A stretch of DNA of 64,000 nt from Actinomycetospora lutea. Its GTDB lineage: Bacteria; Actinomycetota; Actinomycetes; Mycobacteriales; Pseudonocardiaceae. This document shows, piece by piece, positions 27,376-41,251 of the stretch (the stretch's first letter is position 1; each line of letters starts with the position of its first letter). The stretch is taken from NCBI RefSeq assembly GCF_028737205.1, contig NZ_JAQZAL010000002.1, forward strand, positions 186,001-250,000. Reading direction: 5' to 3'. The notes below the pieces were generated by a model. The model was not told where the DNA came from. It made no database searches and saw nothing but the letters and a program-made list of their open reading frames with translations. The translations under genes were made by a program, and so were the position numbers.

Positions 27376-29238
27376 TCAGGCGGCGGTCGACGACGGCGCG
27401 AACTGCGTGTGGTACAGGTCCGCGTACCGCCCGCCGCGCTCCAGCAGCGACGTGTGGGTGCCCTGCTCCACGACGCGCCCGTGCTCGACGACGGCGATGG
27501 TGTCCGCGGCACGGACCGTCGAGAGGCGGTGCGCGATGACCACCGACGTGCGCCCCACGAGCGCCTCGGTGAGCGCCTCCTGCACGGCGTGCTCGGACTC
27601 CGAGTCGAGGTGGGCGGTCGCCTCGTCCAGGATCACGACGCGCGGCGACGCGAGGAGCAGCCGCGCGATCGTCAGCCGCTGGCGCTCGCCGCCCGAGAGC
27701 CGGTGCCCCCGCTCCCCCACCACCGTGTCCAGCCCGGCGGGCAGCTCGTCGAGCAGCTCGCCCAGCCGGGCGCGGGCCATCGCGTCACGCAGATCGGCCT
27801 CGGTGGCGTCCGGCGCCGCGTAGAGCAGGTTGGCCCGCACGGTGTCGTGGAACAGGTGCCCGTCCTGGGTGACGACGCCGACGCCGTCGCGCAGGTCGGC
27901 GAACGACAGCTCGCGCACGTCGACCCCGCCGACCGTGATCGCCCCGGAGTCGACGTCGTAGAGCCGCGGGATCAGCGAGGCGATCGTGGACTTGCCCGCC
28001 CCCGACGGCCCGACCAGCGCGAGCATCCGGCCCGGCGCGACGTCGAGGTCGACGCCGTGGAGGACCTCGTTGCCGGCCCGGTCGTCGAGGCGGGTGACCT
28101 CCTCGAGCGAGGCCAGCGACACCGCCGACGCCGAGGGGTAGGTGAAGCGCACGGCGCGGGCGCTCACCCCGAGCGGGCCGGCGGGCAGGGGCGTCGGCCG
28201 CTCGGGCTCCTTCAGGGCGGGCTCGAGGTCGAGCACCTCGAAGACCCGCTCGAAGCTGACCAGGGCGCTCATGACGTCGACGCGGGCGTTGGCCAGCGAG
28301 GTCAGCGGCGAGTACAGGCGCGTCAGCAGCAGCGCGAGGCTGACGACCGTGCCGGCGTCGAGGCGGCCGGTGACCGCGAGCCACCCGCCGAGGCCGTAGA
28401 CCAGTGCCTGGGCCAGCGCGGCGACGAGGGTCAGGCAGGTCAGGAAGACGCGGCTGACCATCGCGGTGCGCACGCCGACGCCGCGCACCCGGTCGGCGCG
28501 CTCCCCGAACTCGTCGGCCTCGACCTCGGGGCGCCCGAAGAGCTTGACCAGCGTGGCGCCGCCCGCGGAGAAGCGCTCGGTCATCTGGCCGGTCATCGCG
28601 GCGTTGAGGTCCGCCGACTCGCGCTGCAGCGCCGCGATCCGCCGGCCCATCCGCCGGGCGGGCAGCAGGAACATCGGCAGCAGCAGGAGGGCGAGCAGGG
28701 TCACCTGCCAGGCGAGCGCCACCATGACGACGACCGCGAGCACGAGCTGGATGACGTTGGTGACGAGACCCGAGAGCGTCGAGGTGAAGGCGCGCTGGGC
28801 CCCGATCACGTCGTTGTTGAGCCGGCTGACCAGCGAGCCCGTGCGCGTGCGGGTGAAGAACGCCAGCGGCATGCGCTGGACGTGCGCGAACACCGCCCGC
28901 CGCAGGTCGTAGATCAGCCCCTCGCCGATGCGCGCCGAGAGCCAGCGCTCGCCGAGCGTCAGCCCCGCGTCGAGCACGGCCAGCCCGGCGATCACCAGCG
29001 CGAGGGTGACCACGACCGACGGCGCGGACCTGTCGGTGATCGCCGTGACCACGCGACCGGCCAGGACGGGAACGGCGACGCCGATGACCGCCGAGGCGGT
29101 GGCCAGCAGCAGGAACACCGCCAGCGTCCGGTGGTGGCGCGCAGCGAAGCGCCAGATGCGCGGCAGCGTCCCCCGCGGCACCGACCGCGGCACCGTGTCC
29201 GCCTGCGCCGCGGAGTGCATCAACGACCAGGCGTCCAT
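27376..29238 (-). CDS. ABC exporter, fused membrane and ATPase domains
   Basis: 620 residues of a half-transporter: six hydrophobic segments within about residues 35-330, then an ATPase domain with Walker A GPSGAGKST, Q-loop VVTQDGHLF, signature LSGGERQRL, Walker B VVILDEATAHLD and the switch His in VIAHRLSTVR. TRTRTGSLVSRLNNDV is the usual intracellular coupling segment. It probably exports lipid or drug-like molecules as a homodimer, because no second half-transporter gene is adjacent. The 137 nt upstream of egtA lie between its stop and the egt promoter. Confidence 0.93.
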   Translation of the reverse strand: MDAWSLMHSAAQADTVPRSVPRGTLPRIWRFAARHHRTLAVFLLLATASAVIGVAVPVLAGRVVTAITDRSAPSVVVTLALVIAGLAVLDAGLTLGERWLSARIGEGLIYDLRRAVFAHVQRMPLAFFTRTRTGSLVSRLNNDVIGAQRAFTSTLSGLVTNVIQLVLAVVVMVALAWQVTLLALLLLPMFLLPARRMGRRIAALQRESADLNAAMTGQMTERFSAGGATLVKLFGRPEVEADEFGERADRVRGVGVRTAMVSRVFLTCLTLVAALAQALVYGLGGWLAVTGRLDAGTVVSLALLLTRLYSPLTSLANARVDVMSALVSFERVFEVLDLEPALKEPERPTPLPAGPLGVSARAVRFTYPSASAVSLASLEEVTRLDDRAGNEVLHGVDLDVAPGRMLALVGPSGAGKSTIASLIPRLYDVDSGAITVGGVDVRELSFADLRDGVGVVTQDGHLFHDTVRANLLYAAPDATEADLRDAMARARLGELLDELPAGLDTVVGERGHRLSGGERQRLTIARLLLASPRVVILDEATAHLDSESEHAVQEALTEALVGRTSVVIAHRLSTVRAADTIAVVEHGRVVEQGTHTSLLERGGRYADLYHTQFAPSSTAA

Positions 29239-29314
29239 CGCCCGCTCCCGTCGCTCGTCAGGACCGTGTGCCGTCCGAGCGTGCGACCTCGACGATGGTC
29301 GAGGTCAAGGGCGG

Positions 29315-29524
29315 CTACTTCTTCTTGGTACGCGTGGCACCACCGCGCCCGCGCAGCGTGACACCCGATTCCGAGAGCACCCGGTGCACGAATCCGTACG
29401 AGCGGCCGGTGGACTCGGCCAGCGAACGGATGCTCGCACCCTTCTCGTACTTCTTCTTCAGGTCGTTGGCGAGCTTGTCGCGCTGGGTGCCGGTGATCCG
29501 CGCACCCTTCTTCAGGTCGGCCAT
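29315..29524 (-). CDS. Small actinobacterial helix-turn-helix protein
   Basis: 69 residues from ATG 29524 with GAGGGG upstream. The sequence starts MADLKKGARITGTQRDKLAN, has a helix-turn-helix in YEKGASIRSLAESTGRSYGF, and ends with a Gly/Arg/Lys-rich basic tail. Very similar short proteins are conserved across actinobacteria as far as I recall and are annotated only as helix-turn-helix proteins. It lies between an exporter gene and an ABC-F gene, both on the same strand. An in-frame extension to 29602 would read through an inverted repeat and lacks a ribosome site. Confidence 0.85.
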   Translation of the reverse strand: MADLKKGARITGTQRDKLANDLKKKYEKGASIRSLAESTGRSYGFVHRVLSESGVTLRGRGGATRTKKK

Positions 29525-29585
29525 CTCGTGTCCACCCCTCGTCCCACCGCAGGTCCGGTCGAACCATGATGATCGTTGAGGGGAG

Positions 29586-29601
29586 TGTGCGCCATCGCAC
29601 A
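29586..29601. promoter_or_regulatory. Inverted repeat upstream of the small HTH gene
   Basis: TGTGCG-CCAT-CGCACA, a 6-bp inverted repeat about 62 nt upstream of the HTH start, within an AT-richer stretch. Possible autoregulatory operator. Confidence 0.35.
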
Positions 29602-29701
29602 TTTCCCGTGATCGGTAAGCGGTTCGGCCGATCGGAGTGATCGACGTCCGTTTGTCTGATCCTTCGGGAGCTGCACTAACTCGTCGCTGAATGGACGTTC
29701 A

Positions 29702-31342
<1,641 letters not shown>

Positions 31343-31435
31343 TGGGGAAGTCCTCGCGGGAGGTGGTCGGTGCGGGCGGACGTGGCCTCGCTGACTGACC
31401 CCAGTGTAGGCGGCCCCCGGCGCCCGACCCCGATC

Positions 31436-31441
31436 TAGGGT
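31436..31441 (+). promoter_or_regulatory. -10 element of a leaderless SDR transcript
   Basis: TAGGGT is followed by six bases and then ATG 31448, which puts the expected transcription start at or next to the start codon. No ribosome site is seen. The same arrangement occurs before several other genes in the window. Confidence 0.6.
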
Positions 31442-31447
31442 GCGCGC

Positions 31448-32224
31448 ATGACCGACGCCACGCCCCCCGTCCCCCGCGACCTCTCCGGCCGTGCGGCGCT
31501 CGTCACGGGCGCGAGCCGCGGCATCGGGTACGGGATCGCCCGCCACCTGCTCGAGCGCGGCGCCGCGGTCACCATCACCGCCCGCAAGCAGGCCGAGCTC
31601 GACGAGGCGGCCGCGGCGCTGGGCGCGCCGGACCGCGTCCTGGCGCTGGCCGGCAACTCCGGTGACGCCGCGTCGCGCACCGAGGCCGTCGACGCCACCG
31701 TCGAGCGCTTCGGCTCGCTGGACGTGCTGGTCAACAACACGGGCATCAACCCGCAGTACGGGCCCCTGGTCCACGCCGACCTCGCGGCGGTGTCGAAGAT
31801 CTTCGAGGTGAACGTCGTCGCCGCCCTGGGCTTCGTGCAGGAGGCCCACCGCGCGTGGATGGGCGAGCACGGCGGCGCGATCGTCAACATGGCCTCGGTC
31901 GGCGGGCTGCGCAGCAGTGGGGTCATCGGCGCCTACGGGGCCTCGAAGGCCGCGCTCATCCGCCTCACCGAGGAGCTCGCCTGGCAGCTCGGGCCCCGGA
32001 TCCGCGTCAACGCCGTGGCCCCGGCGGTGGTGAAGACCCGTTTCGCCGAGGCCCTCTACGCCCACGGCGAGGATGAGGTCGCGTCCCGCTACCCCATGAA
32101 GCGGCTCGGCACCCCGGAGGACGTCGCGGCCCTCGTCGGCTTCCTCGTGTCCGACGCCGCGTCCTGGATCACCGGCGAGACCGTGCGCGTCGACGGCGGG
32201 ATGCTCGCCACGGGGAGCACGTGA
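31448..32224 (+). CDS. Short-chain dehydrogenase/reductase
   Basis: 258 residues. The NAD(P)-binding motif is VTGASRGIGYGIARHL; NNTGIN replaces the common NNAG. The catalytic Ser is in NMASVGG and the Tyr-Lys pair in YGASKAAL. RVNAVAPAVVKTRFAEAL and the C-terminal ITGETVRVDGGML are classical family blocks. The substrate is unknown. It is probably translated from a leaderless message and is divergent from the ABC-F gene. Confidence 0.93.
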   Translation: MTDATPPVPRDLSGRAALVTGASRGIGYGIARHLLERGAAVTITARKQAELDEAAAALGAPDRVLALAGNSGDAASRTEAVDATVERFGSLDVLVNNTGINPQYGPLVHADLAAVSKIFEVNVVAALGFVQEAHRAWMGEHGGAIVNMASVGGLRSSGVIGAYGASKAALIRLTEELAWQLGPRIRVNAVAPAVVKTRFAEALYAHGEDEVASRYPMKRLGTPEDVAALVGFLVSDAASWITGETVRVDGGMLATGST

Positions 32225-32286
32225 ACCCCACGGGCACCTCAACCGGACACCGGCACAATGGACGTGATCGGGAGGTGGTCCGCAGC

Positions 32287-32685
32287 ATGGGTCTCTTCAG
32301 CAGGTGGCGTCGCGGGGGCGGCAGCGGTGTCGGGTCCGGCGGGCAGCGCCAGGTGCTCGACCGGGAGGGCGGGCCCGCCGACCTCGAGCACCTCCGGGCG
32401 TTCGCGAAGAGCCGTGAGGGCGTCGCGTTCTACGTCGAGCCGGAGACCACGGCCACCGACACGACGGTCGTCGCCGTGGCGTTCGACGGCGAGTGGACCC
32501 GCCGCCGGGTGGGCACGCCCCGCGCCGCGGAGAAGCTGGCGCGCTCGGTGAAGGTCGCCTGCCACGACGTCACGGTCACCGGGTACCCGCCCGAGATGCG
32601 ACGGTGGAACGCGCGCGCGAAGGCCGACCGGGCCGCGCTCGAGGAGATGGCCCGCGCCGAGACCGACGACGAACGCGACCGGTGA
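32287..32685 (+). CDS. Conserved actinobacterial protein of unknown function
   Basis: 132 residues from ATG 32287. The start MGLFSRWRRGGG is basic and Gly-rich. The core AFAKSREGVAFYVEPETTAT, TTVVAVAFDGEWTRRRVGT and YPPEMRRWNARAKAD looks like a compact alpha/beta domain. Homologues seem restricted to actinobacteria from memory. The stop overlaps the lycopene cyclase start (GTGA), so the two are co-translated, but no shared function is evident. Confidence 0.75.
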   Translation: MGLFSRWRRGGGSGVGSGGQRQVLDREGGPADLEHLRAFAKSREGVAFYVEPETTATDTTVVAVAFDGEWTRRRVGTPRAAEKLARSVKVACHDVTVTGYPPEMRRWNARAKADRAALEEMARAETDDERDR

Positions 32686-33926
32686 GCCCCTCCGCCCCGG
32701 TCGCCGACGTCGTCGTGGCCGGCGCGGGACCCGCCGGCCGGTCGCTCGCGCGCGCCTGCGCCGCGCGCGACCTGCGCACCCTGCTCGTCGACCCGCGCCC
32801 GCACCGGGAGTGGACCCACACCTACGGCGCCTGGGTCCACGAACTGCCCGACGACCTGCCCGGCGAGATCGTCGCCGCCCGCGGGCACGGCGTGGCCATC
32901 GCGCAGCGCACCCACGTGCTCGACGACGAGTACGCCGTGCTGGACACCGGCGCGCTCCAGGCGCACCTCACCGACCCCGCGGTGGCCGTCCGCCGGGCCC
33001 GGGCCGTCGGCGCGACGCCGGCCGGCGTCGGGCGCCACCCCGCCGTGGTCCTCGACGACGGCAGCACCGTCACCGCCCGGGTCGTCGTCGACGCCACCGG
33101 CGCCCGCCAGGCGCTCGCCCGCCGCGGGACCGCGCGCGAGCTCGACAGCGCGCGCCCCCGCGCCGAGCAGACCGCGTTCGGGGTGGTCGTCCCCAAGGAG
33201 GTGGCGGCCCGGGTCAGCGGCGACCGCCTGCTGTTCATGGACTGGCGCCCCGCCCACGGACGTCCCGGCTGGCCGACGTTCCTCTACGCGGTGCCCCTCG
33301 ACGACGACCGCGTGCTGCTCGAGGAGACCTCGCTGGCCCGCCGCCCCGGGCTGCCGATGCCCGAGCTGCGGGCCCGGCTGCGCGGCCGGCTGCGGGCGGC
33401 GGGGCTGACCGACGCGGAGATCCCCGACGACCCCGCCGAGGTCGAGAAGGTCCGCTTCCCCGTCGACTCGCCGCGGCACCGCTCGCCGTCGGGCGTGATC
33501 GCGGTCGGCGCGGCCGACCCGCTCGTGCACCCCGCGTCGGGGTTCAGCCTCGCGACCTCGCTGCGCCTGGCGCCCCGCGTGGCCACCGTCCTCGCCGACG
33601 CCCTGCGGGGCGGCACCGAGCCGATCGGCGTCGCCCGCGCGGCCCGGCGGGTGGTGCGCTCCCCCGCCGCGGTCACCGTGCACGCGCTGCGCCGCCGCGG
33701 CCTCGAGACGCTGCTCGCGATGCCGCCCGGCGAGGTCCCCGCGTTCTTCGACCGGTTCTTCTCGCTGCCGCCCACCCACCGGCGCGCCTATCTCGACGCC
33801 CGTGAGGACGTCGGCGCATCGGTGGCGGCCATGACCTCGTTGTTCGGACGACTGACACCCCGGCTGCGCGGCCACCTGATCAGGGGAACGCTGCTCGGGG
33901 CCCGGAGCGTCCGAACGGAGCAGTAG
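32682..33926 (+). CDS. Lycopene cyclase family flavoprotein
   Basis: 414 residues from a GTG overlapping the upstream stop. The N-terminal dinucleotide-binding motif is VVVAGAGPAGRSLARACAAR. WTHTYGAWVHELP resembles the conserved cyclase block around the active site, and FLYAVPLDDDRVLLEETSLA is the family's central signature. VHPASGFSLATSLRLAPRVA closes the FAD site. It would convert linear lycopene ends to beta rings at the membrane. No other carotenoid gene is in the window, so pathway context must come from elsewhere. Confidence 0.87.
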   Translation: MSPSAPVADVVVAGAGPAGRSLARACAARDLRTLLVDPRPHREWTHTYGAWVHELPDDLPGEIVAARGHGVAIAQRTHVLDDEYAVLDTGALQAHLTDPAVAVRRARAVGATPAGVGRHPAVVLDDGSTVTARVVVDATGARQALARRGTARELDSARPRAEQTAFGVVVPKEVAARVSGDRLLFMDWRPAHGRPGWPTFLYAVPLDDDRVLLEETSLARRPGLPMPELRARLRGRLRAAGLTDAEIPDDPAEVEKVRFPVDSPRHRSPSGVIAVGAADPLVHPASGFSLATSLRLAPRVATVLADALRGGTEPIGVARAARRVVRSPAAVTVHALRRRGLETLLAMPPGEVPAFFDRFFSLPPTHRRAYLDAREDVGASVAAMTSLFGRLTPRLRGHLIRGTLLGARSVRTEQ

Positions 33927-33994
33927 CGGTACGCTCGCGAACCGTAATCGTGACGGGTTCGTGACCCGCCACCGAGGAGGAGGGATTCTCCGCG

Positions 33995-34441
33995 ATGGGT
34001 GCTTACCAGACCGTGGCCGTCGGCACGGACGGCTCGGAGTCGTCGTTCCGCGCCGTCGACCGCGCGGCGACGATCGCGGCCGACAGCAAGGCCCTGCTGC
34101 TCATCATCTGCGCCTACAAGCCGGCGAAGTCGACCGGTGAGGCCGAGCAGGCGCTGGGCGAGGACGCGGCCTTCCACGTGGTCGGCTCGACACCCGCCGA
34201 GGAGACGCTGCGCGACGCCCGCGAGCGCGCCGCCGCCAGGGGCTCGGTCGAGATCGACACCGTGGCCGTGCAGGGCGACCCGATCGAGCGGGTCATCGAG
34301 GTCGTGGCGGACCGGAAGGCCGACCTGGTCGTCGTCGGCAACCGGGGCCTCAACAGCCTCGCGGGCCGCCTGCTCGGCTCGGTCCCGCAGGGCATCTCCC
34401 GGCGCGCCGGCAGCGACGTCCTCATCGTCCACACCACGTGA
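33995..34441 (+). CDS. Universal stress protein
   Basis: 148 residues from ATG 33995 with GAGGAGGAGG upstream. Single Usp domain: VAVGTDGSESSFRAVDRAA at the start and the ATP-binding block VVGNRGLNSLAGRLLGSV near the end. The stop overlaps the start of a nucleotide cyclase gene (GTGA), so the pair is translationally coupled. Because Usp domains bind nucleotides, a regulatory link to cyclic nucleotide signalling is possible. Confidence 0.93.
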   Translation: MGAYQTVAVGTDGSESSFRAVDRAATIAADSKALLLIICAYKPAKSTGEAEQALGEDAAFHVVGSTPAEETLRDARERAAARGSVEIDTVAVQGDPIERVIEVVADRKADLVVVGNRGLNSLAGRLLGSVPQGISRRAGSDVLIVHTT

Positions 34442-35451
34442 CGGCGGGTCCGGATCCCGCCGCCTCCGACCCGGAGCGGTGGGCGCGGGCGCAGGAGCGG
34501 ATCGAGGACCTGCTGCTGCGCGGCCCCCGGACCATGACGCGCGGCGAGGTCCAGGAACGCACCGGGTTCACCCCGGAGCACACGTCGCGGCTGTGGAGCT
34601 CGCTCGGCTTCCCCGCGACCCCCGACGACGTCCGCGGGTTCGCCGAGGCCGACGTCGACGCCCTCGAGCTCTCCGGGCGCCTGCTCGACGAGGACACGTT
34701 CGACGAGGCCGAGGAGCTGGCCGTCGCCCGCGCGCTCGGCCAAGGCCTCGGTCGTCTCGCCGAGTGGCAGGCGACGCTGGTGCGGCGCACGATCGCCGAC
34801 GCCGGCCTCGCCCACGACCCGGACGCGATCGTCGAGGCCGTCGAGGCGCTCGTCCCGACCCTCGAGAAGCTCCAGTCCTACGTCTGGCGCCGCCACCTCG
34901 CGGTGACCGCCGGGCGGATGCTCTCGACCCTCGCCCGCCCGGAGGGCGACGGGGCGGCGGAGAACCGCGTCGTCGTGGGCTTCGCCGACATCGTCGGGTT
35001 CACGAGCCTGTCCCGCACGATCGACGAGGTCGAGCTGCGCGCACTGCTCGAACGCTTCGAGACCGTGTCCGCCGAGGTCGTCGCGCGCCGGCGCGGCCGG
35101 ATCGTCAAGACCCTCGGCGACGAGATCCTCTTCGTCTGCGAGCGCGTCGAGGACGCCGTCGACATCGCGTTCCGCCTGCACGACGAGGTGCCCGGCGACG
35201 ACGAGCGCCTGGCGCTGCGCGTCGGGCTCGCGCTCGGCGAGGTCCTCCCCCGCTACGGCGACGTGTACGGGCCGGTCGTGAACATCGCCAGCCGCCTGAC
35301 CTCGGAGGCGCGCCCGGGCACGGTGCTCGTCGACGAGGACCTCACCGAGGCCCTGCGCGCCACCGACCTCGACCTGGAGATCCGCTCGGTGCCGAGCGTC
35401 GCCGTCCGGGGCTACCGGCACCTGCGCCCGCACGTGGTGCGCGAGAAGTAG
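34438..35451 (+). CDS. Class III adenylate cyclase with N-terminal regulatory domain
   Basis: 337 residues. The first 165 residues resemble the all-helical autoinhibitory domain of pH-responsive mycobacterial cyclases such as Rv1264 (LLLRGPRTMTRGEVQERTG, RLAEWQATLVRRTIAD). The catalytic domain has all expected residues: metal Asp184 (FADIVGFTS) and Asp228, substrate-binding Lys224 (VKTLGDE) and Asp275 (GDVYGPVVN), and transition-state Asn282 and Arg286 (NIASRLT). The Lys/Asp pair indicates ATP specificity. Soluble, probably a homodimer. Coupled to the Usp gene in front. Confidence 0.92.
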   Translation: MTAGPDPAASDPERWARAQERIEDLLLRGPRTMTRGEVQERTGFTPEHTSRLWSSLGFPATPDDVRGFAEADVDALELSGRLLDEDTFDEAEELAVARALGQGLGRLAEWQATLVRRTIADAGLAHDPDAIVEAVEALVPTLEKLQSYVWRRHLAVTAGRMLSTLARPEGDGAAENRVVVGFADIVGFTSLSRTIDEVELRALLERFETVSAEVVARRRGRIVKTLGDEILFVCERVEDAVDIAFRLHDEVPGDDERLALRVGLALGEVLPRYGDVYGPVVNIASRLTSEARPGTVLVDEDLTEALRATDLDLEIRSVPSVAVRGYRHLRPHVVREK

Positions 35452-35480
35452 GCAGCGATCGGCCGGGCGCGCTACTCCAT

Positions 35481-35902
35481 CTAGACGGTGAAGCCGAGCG
35501 CGCGGAGCTGCTCGCGACCGTCGTCGGTGATCTTGTCCGGACCCCACGGCGGCATCCAGACCCAGTTGATCCGCACGTCCTTGGCCAGTCCCCCACCGGG
35601 CCCCTGGGTCAGGGCGGCGCGGGCCTGGTCCTCGATGACGTCGGTCAGCGGGCAGGCCGCCGAGGTCAGGGTCATGTCGAGCGTGACCACGGGGCCGGCC
35701 ACGTCCTCGGAACCGCCGTGGACGTCGATGCCGTAGAGCAGGCCCAGGTCGACGACGTTGATCCCCAGCTCGGGGTCGACGACGTCGCGCATCGCCTCCT
35801 CGAGGTCGTCGTAGGAGGGCAGGTCGGCGCTCGGGGCCGGGGCCTCGGGCATGCCGGCCGCACCTCGCTGCACCGTGGGCTGAACGGTCTCGTCGGTGTC
35901 GG

Positions 35903-35906
<4 letters not shown>
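35481..35906 (-). CDS. sufT: SufT/DUF59 iron-sulfur assembly factor
   Basis: 141 residues. A disordered 30-residue N-terminus precedes the MIP18/DUF59 domain: LEEAMRDVVDPELGINVVDL, then TLTSAACPLTDVIEDQARAA with the conserved Cys. Its C-terminal WMPPWGPDKITDDGREQLRA is typical. It assists Fe-S cluster maturation. The start overlaps the sufU stop (ATGA). Last gene of the suf operon; the stop lies 29 nt from the stop of the convergent cyclase gene. Confidence 0.95.
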
Positions 35907-38505
<2,599 letters not shown>

Positions 38506-38540
38506 TCAGCAGTACGTGGTGGTGGCGGGGAACGGGCGGC

Positions 38541-39803
38541 TCAGACGCCGACGACCTCGAGCTCGGCCTCGATGGCCGCCTCGAGACGGTCGCGCAGCGC
38601 CGGCACGCGGACCTTCTGAATGACCTCGCCGAAGAAGCCGCGGACGACCAGTCGACGTGCCTGGGCCTCGGGGATCCCCCGCGCCATCAGGTAGAACAGC
38701 TGCTCGTCGTCGAACCTTCCCGTGGCGCTGGCGTGGCCGGCGCCGAGGATCTCGCCCGTCTCGATCTCGAGGTTCGGCACCGAGTCGGCGCGGGCGTTGT
38801 CGGTGAGCAGCAGGTTGCGGTTGAGCTCGTAGGTGTCGGTGCCCTCGGCCGCCTTGCGGATGAGGACGTCGCCGATCCAGACGGTGTGGGCCGCGGTGCC
38901 CCTCTCCGCGCCCTGCAGCGCGCCCTTGTACATGACGCGCGAGCGGCAGTGCGGGATCGAGTGGTCGACGAGCAGGCGCTGCTCGAAGTGCTGGCCGCCG
39001 TCGGCGAAGTACAGCCCGTCGAGCTCGACGTCGCCGCCGGGCGCCCGGTAGTTGATGACCGGGGAGAGCCGCACGAGGTCGCCGCCGAGCGTCACCGAGG
39101 TGTGCCGGATCGTGGCGTCGCGCCCGACCGAGAGGTGCTGCGCGCCCACGTACACGGCGTCGTCGGCCCAGTCGTGCACCTCGACGACCTCGAGCTTCGC
39201 GCCGTCGGCGACGACGAACTCGGTGTTGGCCGCGATCGTGCCCGACCCGCGGTGGTCGAGGACGACGACCGCCTCGGCGTGGCGCTCGAGGCGCAGCTGC
39301 AGGTGCGCGTACGCGGTCGAGCCCGCGCCGGGGCCGGTCACGGTGATCGTCAGCGGCTCGTCGTCCGAGCGCGCCTCGTTCACCGTCACGACGTGCACCT
39401 GCTCGACCGACGACCAGGCCTGCGCGGCCACGCGGTCGGCGGGGATGCCGCCGTCGCCGCGCCGCGGGTCGTCCGGGCCGACCGTCTCGTGCCGCGTGCC
39501 CGACCCCGTGAGGTCGGTGGCGCTGTCGCCGAACCCGGCGCGCACCGACACACCGATCGCGCCGTCGATGCTCGCCGAGCCGTCGTGCAGGCCGCGCAGC
39601 CGGCGCAGCGGCGTGAAGCGCCACTGCTCCTCGCGCCCGCGCGGGACCTCGAACGACTCGACGTCGTACGAGGTGTGCCGCTCCTCCCAGGGCGCGATCT
39701 TCGGCGACGAGGCGGTCTTGATGCCGGGGTCCACGTCGAGGACCGCGGCGCCGGGGGCGGTCGTCGAACCGCCCCCGGTGGAAGCGGCAGGTGTGTCGGT
39801 CAT
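38541..39803 (-). CDS. sufD: Fe-S assembly protein SufD
   Basis: 420 residues; ATG overlaps the sufB stop (ATGA). The first 45 residues are poorly conserved. [39 protein letters not shown] and [20 protein letters not shown] are the SufB/SufD core signatures, with a right-handed beta-helix expected. It forms the SufBC2D scaffold complex. Confidence 0.96.
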   Translation of the reverse strand: MTDTPAASTGGGSTTAPGAAVLDVDPGIKTASSPKIAPWEERHTSYDVESFEVPRGREEQWRFTPLRRLRGLHDGSASIDGAIGVSVRAGFGDSATDLTGSGTRHETVGPDDPRRGDGGIPADRVAAQAWSSVEQVHVVTVNEARSDDEPLTITVTGPGAGSTAYAHLQLRLERHAEAVVVLDHRGSGTIAANTEFVVADGAKLEVVEVHDWADDAVYVGAQHLSVGRDATIRHTSVTLGGDLVRLSPVINYRAPGGDVELDGLYFADGGQHFEQRLLVDHSIPHCRSRVMYKGALQGAERGTAAHTVWIGDVLIRKAAEGTDTYELNRNLLLTDNARADSVPNLEIETGEILGAGHASATGRFDDEQLFYLMARGIPEAQARRLVVRGFFGEVIQKVRVPALRDRLEAAIEAELEVVGV

Positions 39804-41251
39804 CCGACAGCGCCCTCCATCTGCAGCTCGATCAGGCGGTTGAGCTCGAGCGCGTACTCCATGGGCAGCTCGCGCGCGATGGGCTCGACGAACCCGCGCA
39901 CGATCATCGCCATGGCCTCGTCCTCGGTGAGGCCGCGGGACATCAGGTAGAAGAGCTGGTCCTCGCTGACCTTCGAGACCGTCGCCTCGTGGCCCATCGT
40001 CACGTCGTCCTCGCGGACGTCGACGTACGGGTAGGTGTCCGAGCGGCTGATCGTGTCGACCAGCAGCGCGTCGCACTTCACCGTCGACCGCGAGTGGTGC
40101 GCGCCCTTGTTGACGCGCACGAGGCCGCGGTAGCTGGTGCGCCCGCCGCCGCGCGCCACCGACTTCGAGATGATCGTCGACGACGTGTGCGGCGCGAGGT
40201 GCACCATCTTGGCGCCCGCGTCCTGGTGCTGGCCCTCGCCGGAGAACGCCACCGAGAGCACCTCGCCCTTGGCGTGCGGCCCGGTGAGCCAGACGGCCGG
40301 GTACTTCATGGTCACCTTGGAGCCGATGTTGCCGTCGACCCACTCCATGGTCGCGCCCTCTTCGGCCTTGGCGCGCTTGGTGACCAGGTTGTAGACGTTG
40401 TTCGACCAGTTCTGGATGGTCGTGTAGCGGCAGCGGCCGCCCTTCTTCACGACGATCTCGACGACCGCGGAGTGCAGCGAGTCGCTCGAGTAGATCGGCG
40501 CCGTGCAGCCCTCGACGTAGTGGACGTAGGCGTCCTCGTCGACGATGATCAGCGTCCGCTCGAACTGGCCCATGTTCTCGGTGTTGATCCGGAAGTAGGC
40601 CTGCAGCGGGATGTCCACGTGGACGCCCTTGGGCACGTAGATGAACGAGCCGCCGGACCACACCGCCGAGTTGAGCGCGGAGAACTTGTTGTCGCCGGCC
40701 GGGATGACCGAGCCGAAGTACTCCTCGAACAGCTCCGGGTGCTCGCGCAGCCCGGTGTCGGTGTCCATGAAGATGACGCCCTGCGCCTCCAGGTCCTCGC
40801 GGATCTGGTGGTACACGACCTCGGACTCGTACTGCGCCGCGACGCCGGCGACGAGGCGCGCCTTCTCCGCCTCGGGGATGCCGAGCTTGTCGTAGGTCGC
40901 CTTGATGTCCTCGGGCAGGTCCTCCCAGGAGGCCGCCTGCTTCTCCGTGGACCGCACGAAGTACTTGATGTTGTCGAAGTCGATGCCCGAGAGGTCGGAG
41001 CCCCACTGCGGCATCGGCTTCTTCTCGAAGGTGCTCAGCGCCTTGAGACGCGCCTGGAGCATCCAGTCCGGCTCGCTCTTCTTGCCCGAGATGTCACGCA
41101 CGACCGCCTCGTTGAGGCCCCGCTGCGCGCTCGCCCCGGCGACGTCGCTGTCGTGCCACCCGAACTGGTACTGCCCGAGCGCAGCGAGGGTCTCCTCCTG
41201 GGTGAGCTCGGTCGGGGCGGTGGGAGTCGTCCGCTCCGCGGAGGTGGTCAT
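39800..41251 (-). CDS. sufB: Fe-S assembly scaffold SufB
   Basis: 483 residues, uninterrupted: there is no intein, unlike the M. tuberculosis SufB. Conserved blocks include [60 protein letters not shown], the Cys in [15 protein letters not shown], and [20 protein letters not shown]. It assembles the nascent cluster. ATGA overlap with sufR upstream and with sufD downstream. Confidence 0.97.
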   Translation of the reverse strand: MTTSAERTTPTAPTELTQEETLAALGQYQFGWHDSDVAGASAQRGLNEAVVRDISGKKSEPDWMLQARLKALSTFEKKPMPQWGSDLSGIDFDNIKYFVRSTEKQAASWEDLPEDIKATYDKLGIPEAEKARLVAGVAAQYESEVVYHQIREDLEAQGVIFMDTDTGLREHPELFEEYFGSVIPAGDNKFSALNSAVWSGGSFIYVPKGVHVDIPLQAYFRINTENMGQFERTLIIVDEDAYVHYVEGCTAPIYSSDSLHSAVVEIVVKKGGRCRYTTIQNWSNNVYNLVTKRAKAEEGATMEWVDGNIGSKVTMKYPAVWLTGPHAKGEVLSVAFSGEGQHQDAGAKMVHLAPHTSSTIISKSVARGGGRTSYRGLVRVNKGAHHSRSTVKCDALLVDTISRSDTYPYVDVREDDVTMGHEATVSKVSEDQLFYLMSRGLTEDEAMAMIVRGFVEPIARELPMEYALELNRLIELQMEGAVG

